Shown in pieces: positions 7,982 through 17,800 of a DNA stretch of 64,000 nt. Each line of letters opens with the position of its first letter. Positions within the stretch are counted from its first letter, which is position 1. The position numbers and the translations under genes were made by a program. This DNA is from G963665085 sp963665085 (GTDB lineage Bacteria; Bacteroidota; Bacteroidia; Bacteroidales; JAAAOM01), in assembly GCA_963665085.2 (NCBI GenBank), contig CAXXXS010000001.1, forward strand, positions 2,480,001-2,544,000. The letters run 5' to 3'. The notes beneath the pieces were generated by a model. It made no database searches and was not told where the DNA came from. It saw nothing but the letters and a program-made list of their open reading frames with translations.

Positions 7982-10900
7982 TTATTCAACCTGATTAGGG
8001 GAAATAAGTAATGTTACATCGCCTGCTTTTACAAACGGATTTCCATTCGTATAAGTTCCTTTTACTCTCCATACATAAACATCTTGTTTTGCAAGCGTAC
8101 CTTTGATATAACCATCCCAACCAATATTAACATCATCACTAACAAATATAAGTTCGCCCCAACGTGTGTAAATTTCAAGCCTGTAATCTACAACTCCATC
8201 ATGATATGGATGAAAAACACTAGTTGTAGGGCTGTTAATAGAATAACTTCCATTACTTGGGCCACTTAGGGAAGGTACAAATGCATTTGGAAATTCCATT
8301 ACTCCTGCACCTTCAACAGATACAATTTGCTCTAGTATTAGTGAGTCAACACACATATGTTCAGTCCATACAGTGAGAGAAATATCGTATAATCCCAATT
8401 CTGTATATAAATGGTCGGGTTCTTTACTGCTGGAATATCCTCCATCACCAAAATTCCATAGCCACTGATAACCTTCTTTAGCCACAGTACTATTGAAAGT
8501 CTGTATTTTCTCATCAGGTAGCATTACCGTTTTTGGGGCGATGTCAAAACTTACTTCGGGGAGTGGATATACTTCAATTATATTATTTGTTTGATCAGTT
8601 CCTCCATCACCTTCGATTGTTAAAACTACATTGTATAAGCCAGCTTTTGTGAAAGTATGCGTTACTTCTTCGCCCCATTCACTAAGTTGTTCTTCATGAT
8701 TATTACCCGGGCCAGAGATGTAAGTATTACCGTCATCGAAATCCCAGCTATGTGTTGTTCCGTAAATTGAATTATCTAAGAATGTTACAGTAAATGGGAC
8801 ACATCCTTGTACCGAAGTATCAAACTGGGCAATTGGTAAGGCAGGGTATACTGTGATAATTCTTGACATTGAATCTGCACAATAATCACTCCATACATTC
8901 AACTTAATTTTATATTCGCCCCAGTATCCGTATGTGTGAGGATCGGGTTCATAACTTGTCTGATGAGTAGTATTGTCATCAAAGTCCCAATCATAATTCC
9001 ATATGGTTTCATGGTTTGTCCTGTTATCTATTTCAACAGTAGCATTAGGATAATATTGAGAATGCGGAGAGGCATAAAATAATGCCGTCGGCTGAGGATA
9101 AATTGTAACAACTGTTGACGTAGTATCCCAACATTGATAATCAGATATGGCCTTTAGAAGAACTTTGTAAGTCCTAATGCTGTCGCTATCATTTACATAC
9201 CTGTTTGATGGGAATTCATCGGAAGAAATATTTCCATCTCCAAAGCTCCATTCATACACATCTTCGTTAACACTTCTATCTTCAAACTCTAAGATATACG
9301 GACTACATGCCTCTGTAGCACCCATTGCCTGGAAACCGGCAGTTACCCTCGGATGCACAGTTATTGTCTGGAATGCAGTATCTTTACATCCCATTGCAGA
9401 GCTTGTAATAAGCGTTAAATTATAATTTTGATTTACAGAAGTTAAATTATCATAATCGTGGGTTACGTTATCTTTATTGATGGTTATTACAGGGGAAGTT
9501 TTGTCGCCAAAAATAAACTGATACGTATTTGCATAATCCTGAACAGGACTTGTCGTATTTAGGATATCGACAGGGAAATAAGGACAGCCTTTTGTTAATC
9601 CGCCAACTAACTCGAATGATGTTATAGGAACCGCATGAACAGTTATTGGTAAGGTATCATACCCATAGCAACCATTGTCTCTTTCTTCGGCTTTTAGAAT
9701 TACATCATAAATTTTATCGGTCAACCCTTCATTTGTAAATTCACGATCATTGGGTTGGAATGACGATGAAGTACCGCTATTATTTCCAAAATCCCAATAA
9801 AACTTGTCATTAGAATCAACATTCTCAGATAGGTTAAAGAGTTTCGTGAACACCGGATGGCAATTTGTGGAATCAGAGAAAGCAATTTTTGCCCTTACCT
9901 GGGGGAATATTTCAATTGGCATGGTTAAGTTATGAGAACAGCCGTGTGAGTTCCTCGCGGTTAAACTTAAATTATATGTTCGTCCCTCTGTTTCATCAAG
10001 CCATGTATACGTAAATCCATTGGCATCATTTCTGGTTTCTCCATTACCCAGATCCCAATCAAATTGAACAGAACCAGGTGAAGATTCGTTTGTGATTTCA
10101 ATTGGGTAACTGTAGCAAACATCATTATCATCAACAGAGAATGCTGCTTCTGTATATGCGTATGCCATTATATCTATCGTAGTATCGTCAATACATTGAT
10201 ATTCTGACTCTGCATATAGGTTTACATGGTAAGTCTGATCGGTTGACGAATAATTTTCAAACATTTGGGAAGGATTTTCCTCTATTGAGTATGTTCCATC
10301 ATCCATTGTCCAGATAAAATACTTTGCGGGGACATTTGATGTATTCACAAAATCAACAGCAAATGGTTGACATGCTTCGTATAGACCGTCTCCAGTCCTA
10401 AAATTCGCAATTACTTCAGGGAATACTGTTATCTGTTGTTGCATGGTATCATAACAAGCATGCTGATTTTTAACAATTAACTCTAATGTAGGATAGATAA
10501 CAGAATTTGTTTTGTTAGAATAAGTATGGGTTGGTGTTTTTAGATTTGAGACAGAAGAACCATCTCCAAAATTCCAGAAAAATTCATCAACACCACCAGG
10601 AGATAGGTTGTTAATCCTTAGTGGAAAAGGAGAACAGCTATCTGTATTTTCAACAGCAAAGCTCGATTCAATAAATGCGTATGAAATAATGTCTTTTGAA
10701 ATTACATCACGACAACCATAATCTGAAGTGGCAGTAAGCGTTACGGTATAAGTGCTGTCAATTGTACCTGAATTGGTAAACAGGTGATCAGGAGCTCCTA
10801 ATACAGATCCTCCTGCATCGCCAAAGTCCCATTTGAAATTTGTTGCAGGGATATTTGAGTTGTTTACAAACTGAACATCAAAAGGCTGACAGTTTTCATA

Positions 10901-13900
10901 GACGCCGTCGCTTGTTGTGAAATCGGCAACAATTTCAGGATATACTTTTACCTCTTTGATGAGTGTATCATAACAAGCATGTGTGTTTTTAACTACTAAC
11001 CGCAGGTTTCGGTTTATAATATTATCTGTGGTGTTTGTATAAGTATGAGAAGGTTCATATAAGTTACTTTGAGCAGAACCGTCATCGAACTCCCAGTTGT
11101 AATCAGCAATTCCTCCCCTTGAAGTATTACTTATATCTAGCGGGAATGGCGAGCAGGAATCTGGATTTGCTAAATCATAATCAGCTTCAATAAATGCATA
11201 TACAAGAACACTATCTATAAAAGAATTTGAACATCCATGAGCATTCATTGCCAACAGATTGATGTAATATGTTGTGTCGTTGCTCGAAGCATTCTCAAAT
11301 GTTTTCTGGAAATTAATTTTGGATAAGTCTGTTTTTGAGGATTGATCGCCAAAGTCCCAATCATAAGTAAGTGTTCCTCCCTGGGATTGATTGGTAAAAT
11401 TAACAAGCAATGGCTGACAGCCTTCGTCGATATTTAAAGTAAAACTTGGAACAACTTCCGGGTATACAAGAACGTCTTTATCAAACAAAGATTCACAACC
11501 TTGAGGAGTAACTACCCTCAGGTTAATTGTATATGTTGAATCTGTATTATCACTCGTATTGGTAAATTCATGAGAGAAATCGGATTTAACCCCGAGGTTA
11601 AATGAATAACCATCCCCCGTATCCCAATAAAAGGTAGAACCGGGCGGATTAATAGATGAATTATAAATATTCGTTTGTAACGGGGCACAATTATTCTGGT
11701 GTTCTACCGTGAAATGTGCATTTACGAAAGGATGCACAACGATAGGGACATCCATAGTATCATAACAAAAGTAATTTGAATGGGCGATTAATGATACATA
11801 ATATGTACTGTCTATATCTCCCCGGTTATAAAAAATATGGTCGATATCATTTCCGGTATTATCACTCAGGCTATTACCATCATCAAAGTCCCAGTAATAT
11901 TGTAAATTGTAACCAACAGATTGATTGTCAAAAGTAATCTGGAGAGAATCGCAGATTGTGTCTGTCGATGGGGTAAATAGGGAATGTACCTCAGGATAGA
12001 CAACAAATAGTTTTTCTTGAACCGTATCGTAACACCCTTCGTCGTTTCGGGTGATAAGGCCGATGTAAATACTATCCGGGGCTATTTGCGTATTATCGCT
12101 ATGATAGAATGGTATTATGTTTTCATTTGTAGCAGTATAGACACTATCGGACACATATTTGGAGTCGTATATATGCCAGAAAAAAGTATCTACACCAATT
12201 GAATTCTGGGGATCCAGTTCTATTTCTAAGGGAGAACAACTAACCGAAGGGCTCGCTGTAAAAGCAGCCTCAATATAGGGTAAAAGCGTTATCTCCTGGT
12301 TCGCTGTATCCCGGCATAAAAATGGGGAAGTTACGACTTGTTGTATGTTTAGTATTTGTGAACTAGTTGTTATGTTGGTAAATGTATGCAAAGGTTCTCG
12401 CTCATTGGAGGAACTCAGATCTCCAAAGTCCCACAAATAACCAGAGGTCGAGATAGTATCTATATTACCACTTGCTGTATCGTTAAATTGAACATTGAAA
12501 GGAGAGCAACCAACTGTATCGGAAATAAAGAATCCAGCATGGATTTCTGGAAATACTCTTATATCTTTCTCATAGGCTTTAGAACAATATGAGTTACGAG
12601 TAACTAATCTTATTGTATAATCCCTGGCAGTATCACTAACATTATTGAAAACAAAAGTGTCTGGTTGCGAATCAAATGTGTTAAAAACCCCGTCAATATA
12701 CCAGTAATCTTTTTGACTGTTGTAAGATGTATTATTTATGTTAACTGTCAGCGGTGCGCATCCAAATGCAACATCTGTTTCAAACTCGGCACTTAATGAG
12801 TCCGCCACCAGTAATTCAATACCTACAGTATCAGAAAGGTTACAGGCCCCCATTACTACTACACTATATTTAATTGACGAGAAAGGAGTAGCATATGGTT
12901 TTTGGGCATAATTATCAGAAAGAAATCGACCAAGGCTATAACTGCCTGATGTTGCATCATATTCTAACCATTCATAGGTTAATCCTCCTTCGGCAATGAG
13001 TTGCACCGTTTCTCCATAACACATTTTAATTCCAGCTTGACCTACACCACTCACATACGATCTTCCACTTACACTTGAATAATCAGAGAAATAGCCATAG
13101 TTTCCACCATTAGAACTTCCTCCGTTTAAAGTACCCAGGTGAAAAATACTTTTTGAATTGCTTAAAATATTTTTTGTGTACTCGGATACTTCTGAATCAA
13201 AGTCAAATTGTCCGACCCACCATTTTGTTCCCGGAACTTTTTCAAAATCGTCGCCTAAATCAGGTCTGGCTGTACCATTAAACGTAAAAGCATAACGAGC
13301 AGAGTCGTTGTCATTTTCTTCCCGTATCATTATGTTTAATAAAAAGTCTTTATTTCCGTCATCTCCTCTTGAAAAACCTACATCATAAGATCCTGTACAG
13401 CCAGAAACAGATGGTAATATAGAACCTCCGATTTCACATCCTCCGCCTGCTCCGGTAACATGAAAAACATATACAGGCTTTGTTGATTCGATATAAGTAG
13501 TTGGCTCTGCTGTGGCAATAACATATGTTTCTTGATCCTGGCTCATCATATTATTAATTGTAACACTACCTCCTCCATCGACATCCGTAATAGTAACGTC
13601 AGTGTTGTCTTCAGTAGCAACAATGTAAAGCCGGTCATTGTTGCCAGTTCCTAAATCTCCTTGCATTACAACATATTCTGTTCCGACTAGTGCCTCTCTT
13701 GAGCCATCAGTATACAAAGCCTCAACAGGTATTAATTGATCACCAATCAGATCATAACAACCAGAGTCCCCACGCACAGAGTCATCTCCAGTGGTTACAG
13801 CAACCCGCTTATTTCCTGAGACTACTATTCGTGTCCCCGCAAGTCTGTCTGCTGGGGCCCTATTAATGGTGTAACTCCCACCTCCATTATCTTTACCAGG

Positions 13901-14644
13901 CACCAACGAAATACTTTGACCTTGTTGTAATGTAAAACTGAAAGGCGCAGAACCCCAACCTATTACCTCATTGGTTGGGTAAACTGTTATTGTAGTCGTT
14001 CCTGCATCTACAGCAACAATATTTATAGATGAATAAGCAGGCTGATTTGTAAAACTTACATTTTCCTTATTTGTTTGAAAAGGTACAAAGAATTCATCTC
14101 CTAAAGCATTTGATCCTTTTAAAGCAAAAATGTCTGAATTGTTAGCTTCTTCAACTTCATAATAAGCGGTTATATATTCGGTTGAAGTTATATGTAAACC
14201 TGATTTTAAAACGGTTGTTGGTACAGTGGGATCTATCCTGGTTTCAACATTTTTTCTCATTGCCTGGTTTGCTGCAATACAAAGATCATTGCCCCAAAGT
14301 TCATATCGGTAAAAACTGTTAGCAGGAACAGTAATTATTATCGGGGAAAAACCATTGGGATTTGTGGATGCATCATACTCATTGGCAGGTTGTTCTATTG
14401 TAACAATAGCATCTGCGTCATTTGTGTTCGTGAAATTTAAACTTACAGGGGCAGCACCCATTTTAGTAGTTCCAAGGCAATTCGTGCCGGTTTCTGCAGA
14501 ATGATCTTTGGTAACTGCTGGAGCAGCAAACCAAAACTCATTGTCCTTTTGAGAAAACAACTCAAAATTAATTAGCAAAATTAAACTACCTAGTAAAAAT
14601 AATTTTGACGCCTTCATTCTATTGGTTCGTTCAAATGATTTCAT
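7982..14644 (-). CDS. Giant PKD-repeat surface protein with IgGFc-binding-like N-terminus and type B T9SS signal
   Basis: A 2220-residue secreted protein. A Met at residue 10 (14617) starts a cleaner signal peptide (KASKLFLLGSLILLINFELF) and may be the true start. Residues ~33-560 (EFWFAAP..., repeated GGSYTINRAP-type strands) resemble the IgGFc-binding N-terminal region seen at the start of many Bacteroidota adhesins. From ~620 to 2100 there are about 17 PKD-like units, recognised by W(D/N)FGDG or WDFDDG cores, most of them starting with a Cys-Pro segment such as GCAPL, GCSPF or NCQPF. The last ~100 residues (FPNAFVPS...WGELIF...GWDG...DVYVWRV) are the gliding-motility-associated C-terminal domain, the type B signal for export by the type IX system. 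It is probably an adhesin or surface polymer; ligand unknown. It is divergent from the 1865-residue protein. Confidence 0.92.
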   Translation of the reverse strand: MKSFERTNRMKASKLFLLGSLILLINFELFSQKDNEFWFAAPAVTKDHSAETGTNCLGTTKMGAAPVSLNFTNTNDADAIVTIEQPANEYDASTNPNGFSPIIITVPANSFYRYELWGNDLCIAANQAMRKNVETRIDPTVPTTVLKSGLHITSTEYITAYYEVEEANNSDIFALKGSNALGDEFFVPFQTNKENVSFTNQPAYSSINIVAVDAGTTTITVYPTNEVIGWGSAPFSFTLQQGQSISLVPGKDNGGGSYTINRAPADRLAGTRIVVSGNKRVAVTTGDDSVRGDSGCYDLIGDQLIPVEALYTDGSREALVGTEYVVMQGDLGTGNNDRLYIVATEDNTDVTITDVDGGGSVTINNMMSQDQETYVIATAEPTTYIESTKPVYVFHVTGAGGGCEIGGSILPSVSGCTGSYDVGFSRGDDGNKDFLLNIMIREENDNDSARYAFTFNGTARPDLGDDFEKVPGTKWWVGQFDFDSEVSEYTKNILSNSKSIFHLGTLNGGSSNGGNYGYFSDYSSVSGRSYVSGVGQAGIKMCYGETVQLIAEGGLTYEWLEYDATSGSYSLGRFLSDNYAQKPYATPFSSIKYSVVVMGACNLSDTVGIELLVADSLSAEFETDVAFGCAPLTVNINNTSYNSQKDYWYIDGVFNTFDSQPDTFVFNNVSDTARDYTIRLVTRNSYCSKAYEKDIRVFPEIHAGFFISDTVGCSPFNVQFNDTASGNIDTISTSGYLWDFGDLSSSNEREPLHTFTNITTSSQILNIQQVVTSPFLCRDTANQEITLLPYIEAAFTASPSVSCSPLEIELDPQNSIGVDTFFWHIYDSKYVSDSVYTATNENIIPFYHSDNTQIAPDSIYIGLITRNDEGCYDTVQEKLFVVYPEVHSLFTPSTDTICDSLQITFDNQSVGYNLQYYWDFDDGNSLSDNTGNDIDHIFYNRGDIDSTYYVSLIAHSNYFCYDTMDVPIVVHPFVNAHFTVEHQNNCAPLQTNIYNSSINPPGSTFYWDTGDGYSFNLGVKSDFSHEFTNTSDNTDSTYTINLRVVTPQGCESLFDKDVLVYPEVVPSFTLNIDEGCQPLLVNFTNQSQGGTLTYDWDFGDQSSKTDLSKINFQKTFENASSNDTTYYINLLAMNAHGCSNSFIDSVLVYAFIEADYDLANPDSCSPFPLDISNTSRGGIADYNWEFDDGSAQSNLYEPSHTYTNTTDNIINRNLRLVVKNTHACYDTLIKEVKVYPEIVADFTTSDGVYENCQPFDVQFVNNSNIPATNFKWDFGDAGGSVLGAPDHLFTNSGTIDSTYTVTLTATSDYGCRDVISKDIISYAFIESSFAVENTDSCSPFPLRINNLSPGGVDEFFWNFGDGSSVSNLKTPTHTYSNKTNSVIYPTLELIVKNQHACYDTMQQQITVFPEVIANFRTGDGLYEACQPFAVDFVNTSNVPAKYFIWTMDDGTYSIEENPSQMFENYSSTDQTYHVNLYAESEYQCIDDTTIDIMAYAYTEAAFSVDDNDVCYSYPIEITNESSPGSVQFDWDLGNGETRNDANGFTYTWLDETEGRTYNLSLTARNSHGCSHNLTMPIEIFPQVRAKIAFSDSTNCHPVFTKLFNLSENVDSNDKFYWDFGNNSGTSSSFQPNDREFTNEGLTDKIYDVILKAEERDNGCYGYDTLPITVHAVPITSFELVGGLTKGCPYFPVDILNTTSPVQDYANTYQFIFGDKTSPVITINKDNVTHDYDNLTSVNQNYNLTLITSSAMGCKDTAFQTITVHPRVTAGFQAMGATEACSPYILEFEDRSVNEDVYEWSFGDGNISSDEFPSNRYVNDSDSIRTYKVLLKAISDYQCWDTTSTVVTIYPQPTALFYASPHSQYYPNATVEIDNRTNHETIWNYDWDFDDNTTHQTSYEPDPHTYGYWGEYKIKLNVWSDYCADSMSRIITVYPALPIAQFDTSVQGCVPFTVTFLDNSIYGTTHSWDFDDGNTYISGPGNNHEEQLSEWGEEVTHTFTKAGLYNVVLTIEGDGGTDQTNNIIEVYPLPEVSFDIAPKTVMLPDEKIQTFNSTVAKEGYQWLWNFGDGGYSSSKEPDHLYTELGLYDISLTVWTEHMCVDSLILEQIVSVEGAGVMEFPNAFVPSLSGPSNGSYSINSPTTSVFHPYHDGVVDYRLEIYTRWGELIFVSDDVNIGWDGYIKGTLAKQDVYVWRVKGTYTNGNPFVKAGDVTLLISPNQVE

Positions 14645-14848
14645 GTTGTTTTTTTGTAGGTGTTTTTTTCTTCTTACGTATAAGCCAATAATTTGGTTAT
14701 GGATAATCGCAAACTTTTTACAACATGGGCCGTATAAAGCTTGTTGAGAGGCAGACTGGAAGAAATGTAAATTTTGCTGTAAAAGAGTTGTTTACAATAA
14801 TTTTTGTGCTAATGCCCTTTTGATTATGAAGAAATAAAAGATATAGTG

Positions 14849-17800
14849 ATGAAAAAAAAATTAACTCCTATTTTCCTTTTTTTAATTTGCACTATTAATA
14901 TAAATGCCCAGATTTATTTTAGTGAAAATTTTGAAGACGGTATACCAACAAGTTGGAACCAGGAAGTAGAATCAGGAAGTCTTAATTGGAGAACAGAAGA
15001 TGGAGGTTATGAGGATCCGGATATAAATCAAAAATTTCCAAGTTCAGCAATAAACGGGGAGAAGAATGCAATATTTCAGGTTGTTTTTGAAGTTGGGTTT
15101 AAAACAAAATTAGTAACAGAGGCAATTGATTTAAGCGGCGCAAAAAAACCAGAGTTAACATTTTGGCATGCCCAGGATGAGTGGGGATTTGAATCTCAGG
15201 ATTGGGATCGTTTAAGACTTTATTGCAAACCTCATATTGATAGCTCTTGGACACTTTTAGAAGAATATATAGATGTGGTCGACGTTTGGACAGAACAAGC
15301 GCTTTTTATTCCAGATACCTTGTTGAGTAATACGGTTTATATTGCTTTTGAAGGAGAAACACATTATGGATATGGTACATGTATAGATTCTATACAAATT
15401 ACAGAAAGAGGTGTTATTCCAAAGCATATCACTGATTTTGATATAAAACAATCGGATGTGTCTTTTACAACTCCGCATTCAGACAATACCCCTGTAATGC
15501 GAATAGATTTAGATATTTTTGGTAATGCTGGTGATTTAATATTAAACTCTCTGGATATTGAATTTGAAGGAACAGATATTGATGATATTGAAGATTCTGG
15601 TGTGAAATTATTTTATACCGATAGACAATATTTTTCTCCTCATAATCCAATTGGAAGTGCTGTTAGTTTTGCTGGTCCTGTAGCCTCATTTTCAGGATTG
15701 GATTATGAAATTCCCTATGGGGAATCTTATCTATGGGTTACTTACGATCCGGATTCAACAGACAGCCATGGGAATATTTTAGATGCAAAATTATTACAAA
15801 ATTCAATAGATATTAGTTTAGATACATCAGAAATAGTATTTAATGAATATCTCTATAAACAAGGTGATTCCGTGTTCTATATTATTGATGGCGATACTAC
15901 TTCAGCGCCATTAAATTATTCACTGCCAACTTTAGATATAAATCCGGAAGGCAGTGTATATATGAAAGATGAAATATTTTTTGATGATTTTGAATCATCT
16001 ACATCTTGGGATTACCTGTTGGGCGATTTTCAAATTGATATGCCTAGAGGCATTGGGGCAACTCAAAAAAGAGGAAGTCCGGATCCTGAAATAGCATATA
16101 TGGGGAATAATGTATTGGGGACAGATTTAACACTTGATGGAGATTATTTAAACAATTATTCGTCGGATTACTATGCGCAGACTAAATCATTCGATGCTTA
16201 CTATTATAAAGATTTGAAATTGGCTTATCAACTTTGGCTTAACAAAGAATCATACGATAAAGATTTCATTGTATATCTTTCAACAGATAATGGAGCTACA
16301 TGGCGAACCGTAAAAAAATACTTGGGGGATTGGTCCCTTGATTCATGGAGTTTCCAGGATTTAGATTTAGATACACTTGAGATCGACAGGGCAGAGAATA
16401 TTATCTTAAGAATAAATGCAGGGCCAACAGATATTACAAATGTTGCCAGTGGATGGAACATAGATAACTTTGTTTTAGCTGGTGATTATATCGCTAATGA
16501 TGTATCTATTTCAGAGTTGATTAGCCCGGGAACAGGTTGTGGTCACAGCTCTTCAGATAGCGTAACGGTTAAAGTGAAAAATCATGGGCCGACAGTTTGC
16601 AGTGATACGATTCCTATATTTTATAGTTTCTATGGGGGAGACTCTATAGTTTATGATACTATCTTTAATGCAAATTTAGCCCCGGAAGACAGTATGATTT
16701 TTACTTTCTCGAAACGTGTTGATTTAACAACCTCAGGTTCTTATGATGTAATTCTGGCAACTGATTTACCATCCGATGAATACAGGGAAAATGATACAGT
16801 TTTTGCTTCGCTTTATATTCAACCTACTATCGATCTTCCTTATGCTGAAAGTTTTGAGGAAAAACAAGGATTATGGGTGTCAAATGGTAACGAAAATAAC
16901 ACATGGGAATGGGGATATCCTAACGATGGGGCACAATCTGGTTTAAATGCCTGGGCAACAAAACTTGTTGGAAATTATAAGAATTTAGATTCTTCGTGGG
17001 TAGAAAGTGTATGTTTTAATTTAGGTGATACATTGCCTAAAATAATAGATTTTTATCACAAAGCTGATGTTCAGGAAGGGGTTGACGGCGCTATACTAGA
17101 ATATACAACAGATAATGGTCAAACATGGAATTCTGTAGATGCACATACCTACACATACGATTGGAATTGGTATAATAGTACCGTAACATCACTTGATGGA
17201 GATGAAGGGTGGTCGAAAAATTATTCAACCTGGACAAGAGAGCGTCAAGTCCTTCCGGATATATTAGATGATGAAACACAGGTGAAATTTAGAATCCGGT
17301 TTAAAAGTGATGCAGCGACAAATGGAGAAGGTATTTTTATAGATAATTTTAAATTGTACAAAGCTCCATATGATATTGGTGTTGTTTCTATTGATTCAAT
17401 AACAGATGCTTGTCAGAATGTAAATGACAATCGAATAAGTTTTACAATAAAGAATTTTGGAATAAGTCACTTACAAGCCGGAGATACAATTATTTTTGGT
17501 ATTGATGCAACAAATAATGGGACTATTATTGACACACTTTTACTTGAGTCTGATCTTTTTGTAAATGATTCTGTCACATTAAAATCGAATAAAGAGATCG
17601 ATTTGTCAGGAGCAGGGAACTATGATATCGATGTATATACACTTATTGAAGATGAACCTTTTTATTATTGGCCAACTTCTAATGATACGGCGAGTTTATC
17701 AATAACAATTTATCCCAATCCCCAAACAGATTTACAGGATACAATACGTACTGCCAGACCGGATACACTTGTGTTGAGCCCAATTTATGATGTGGATTAC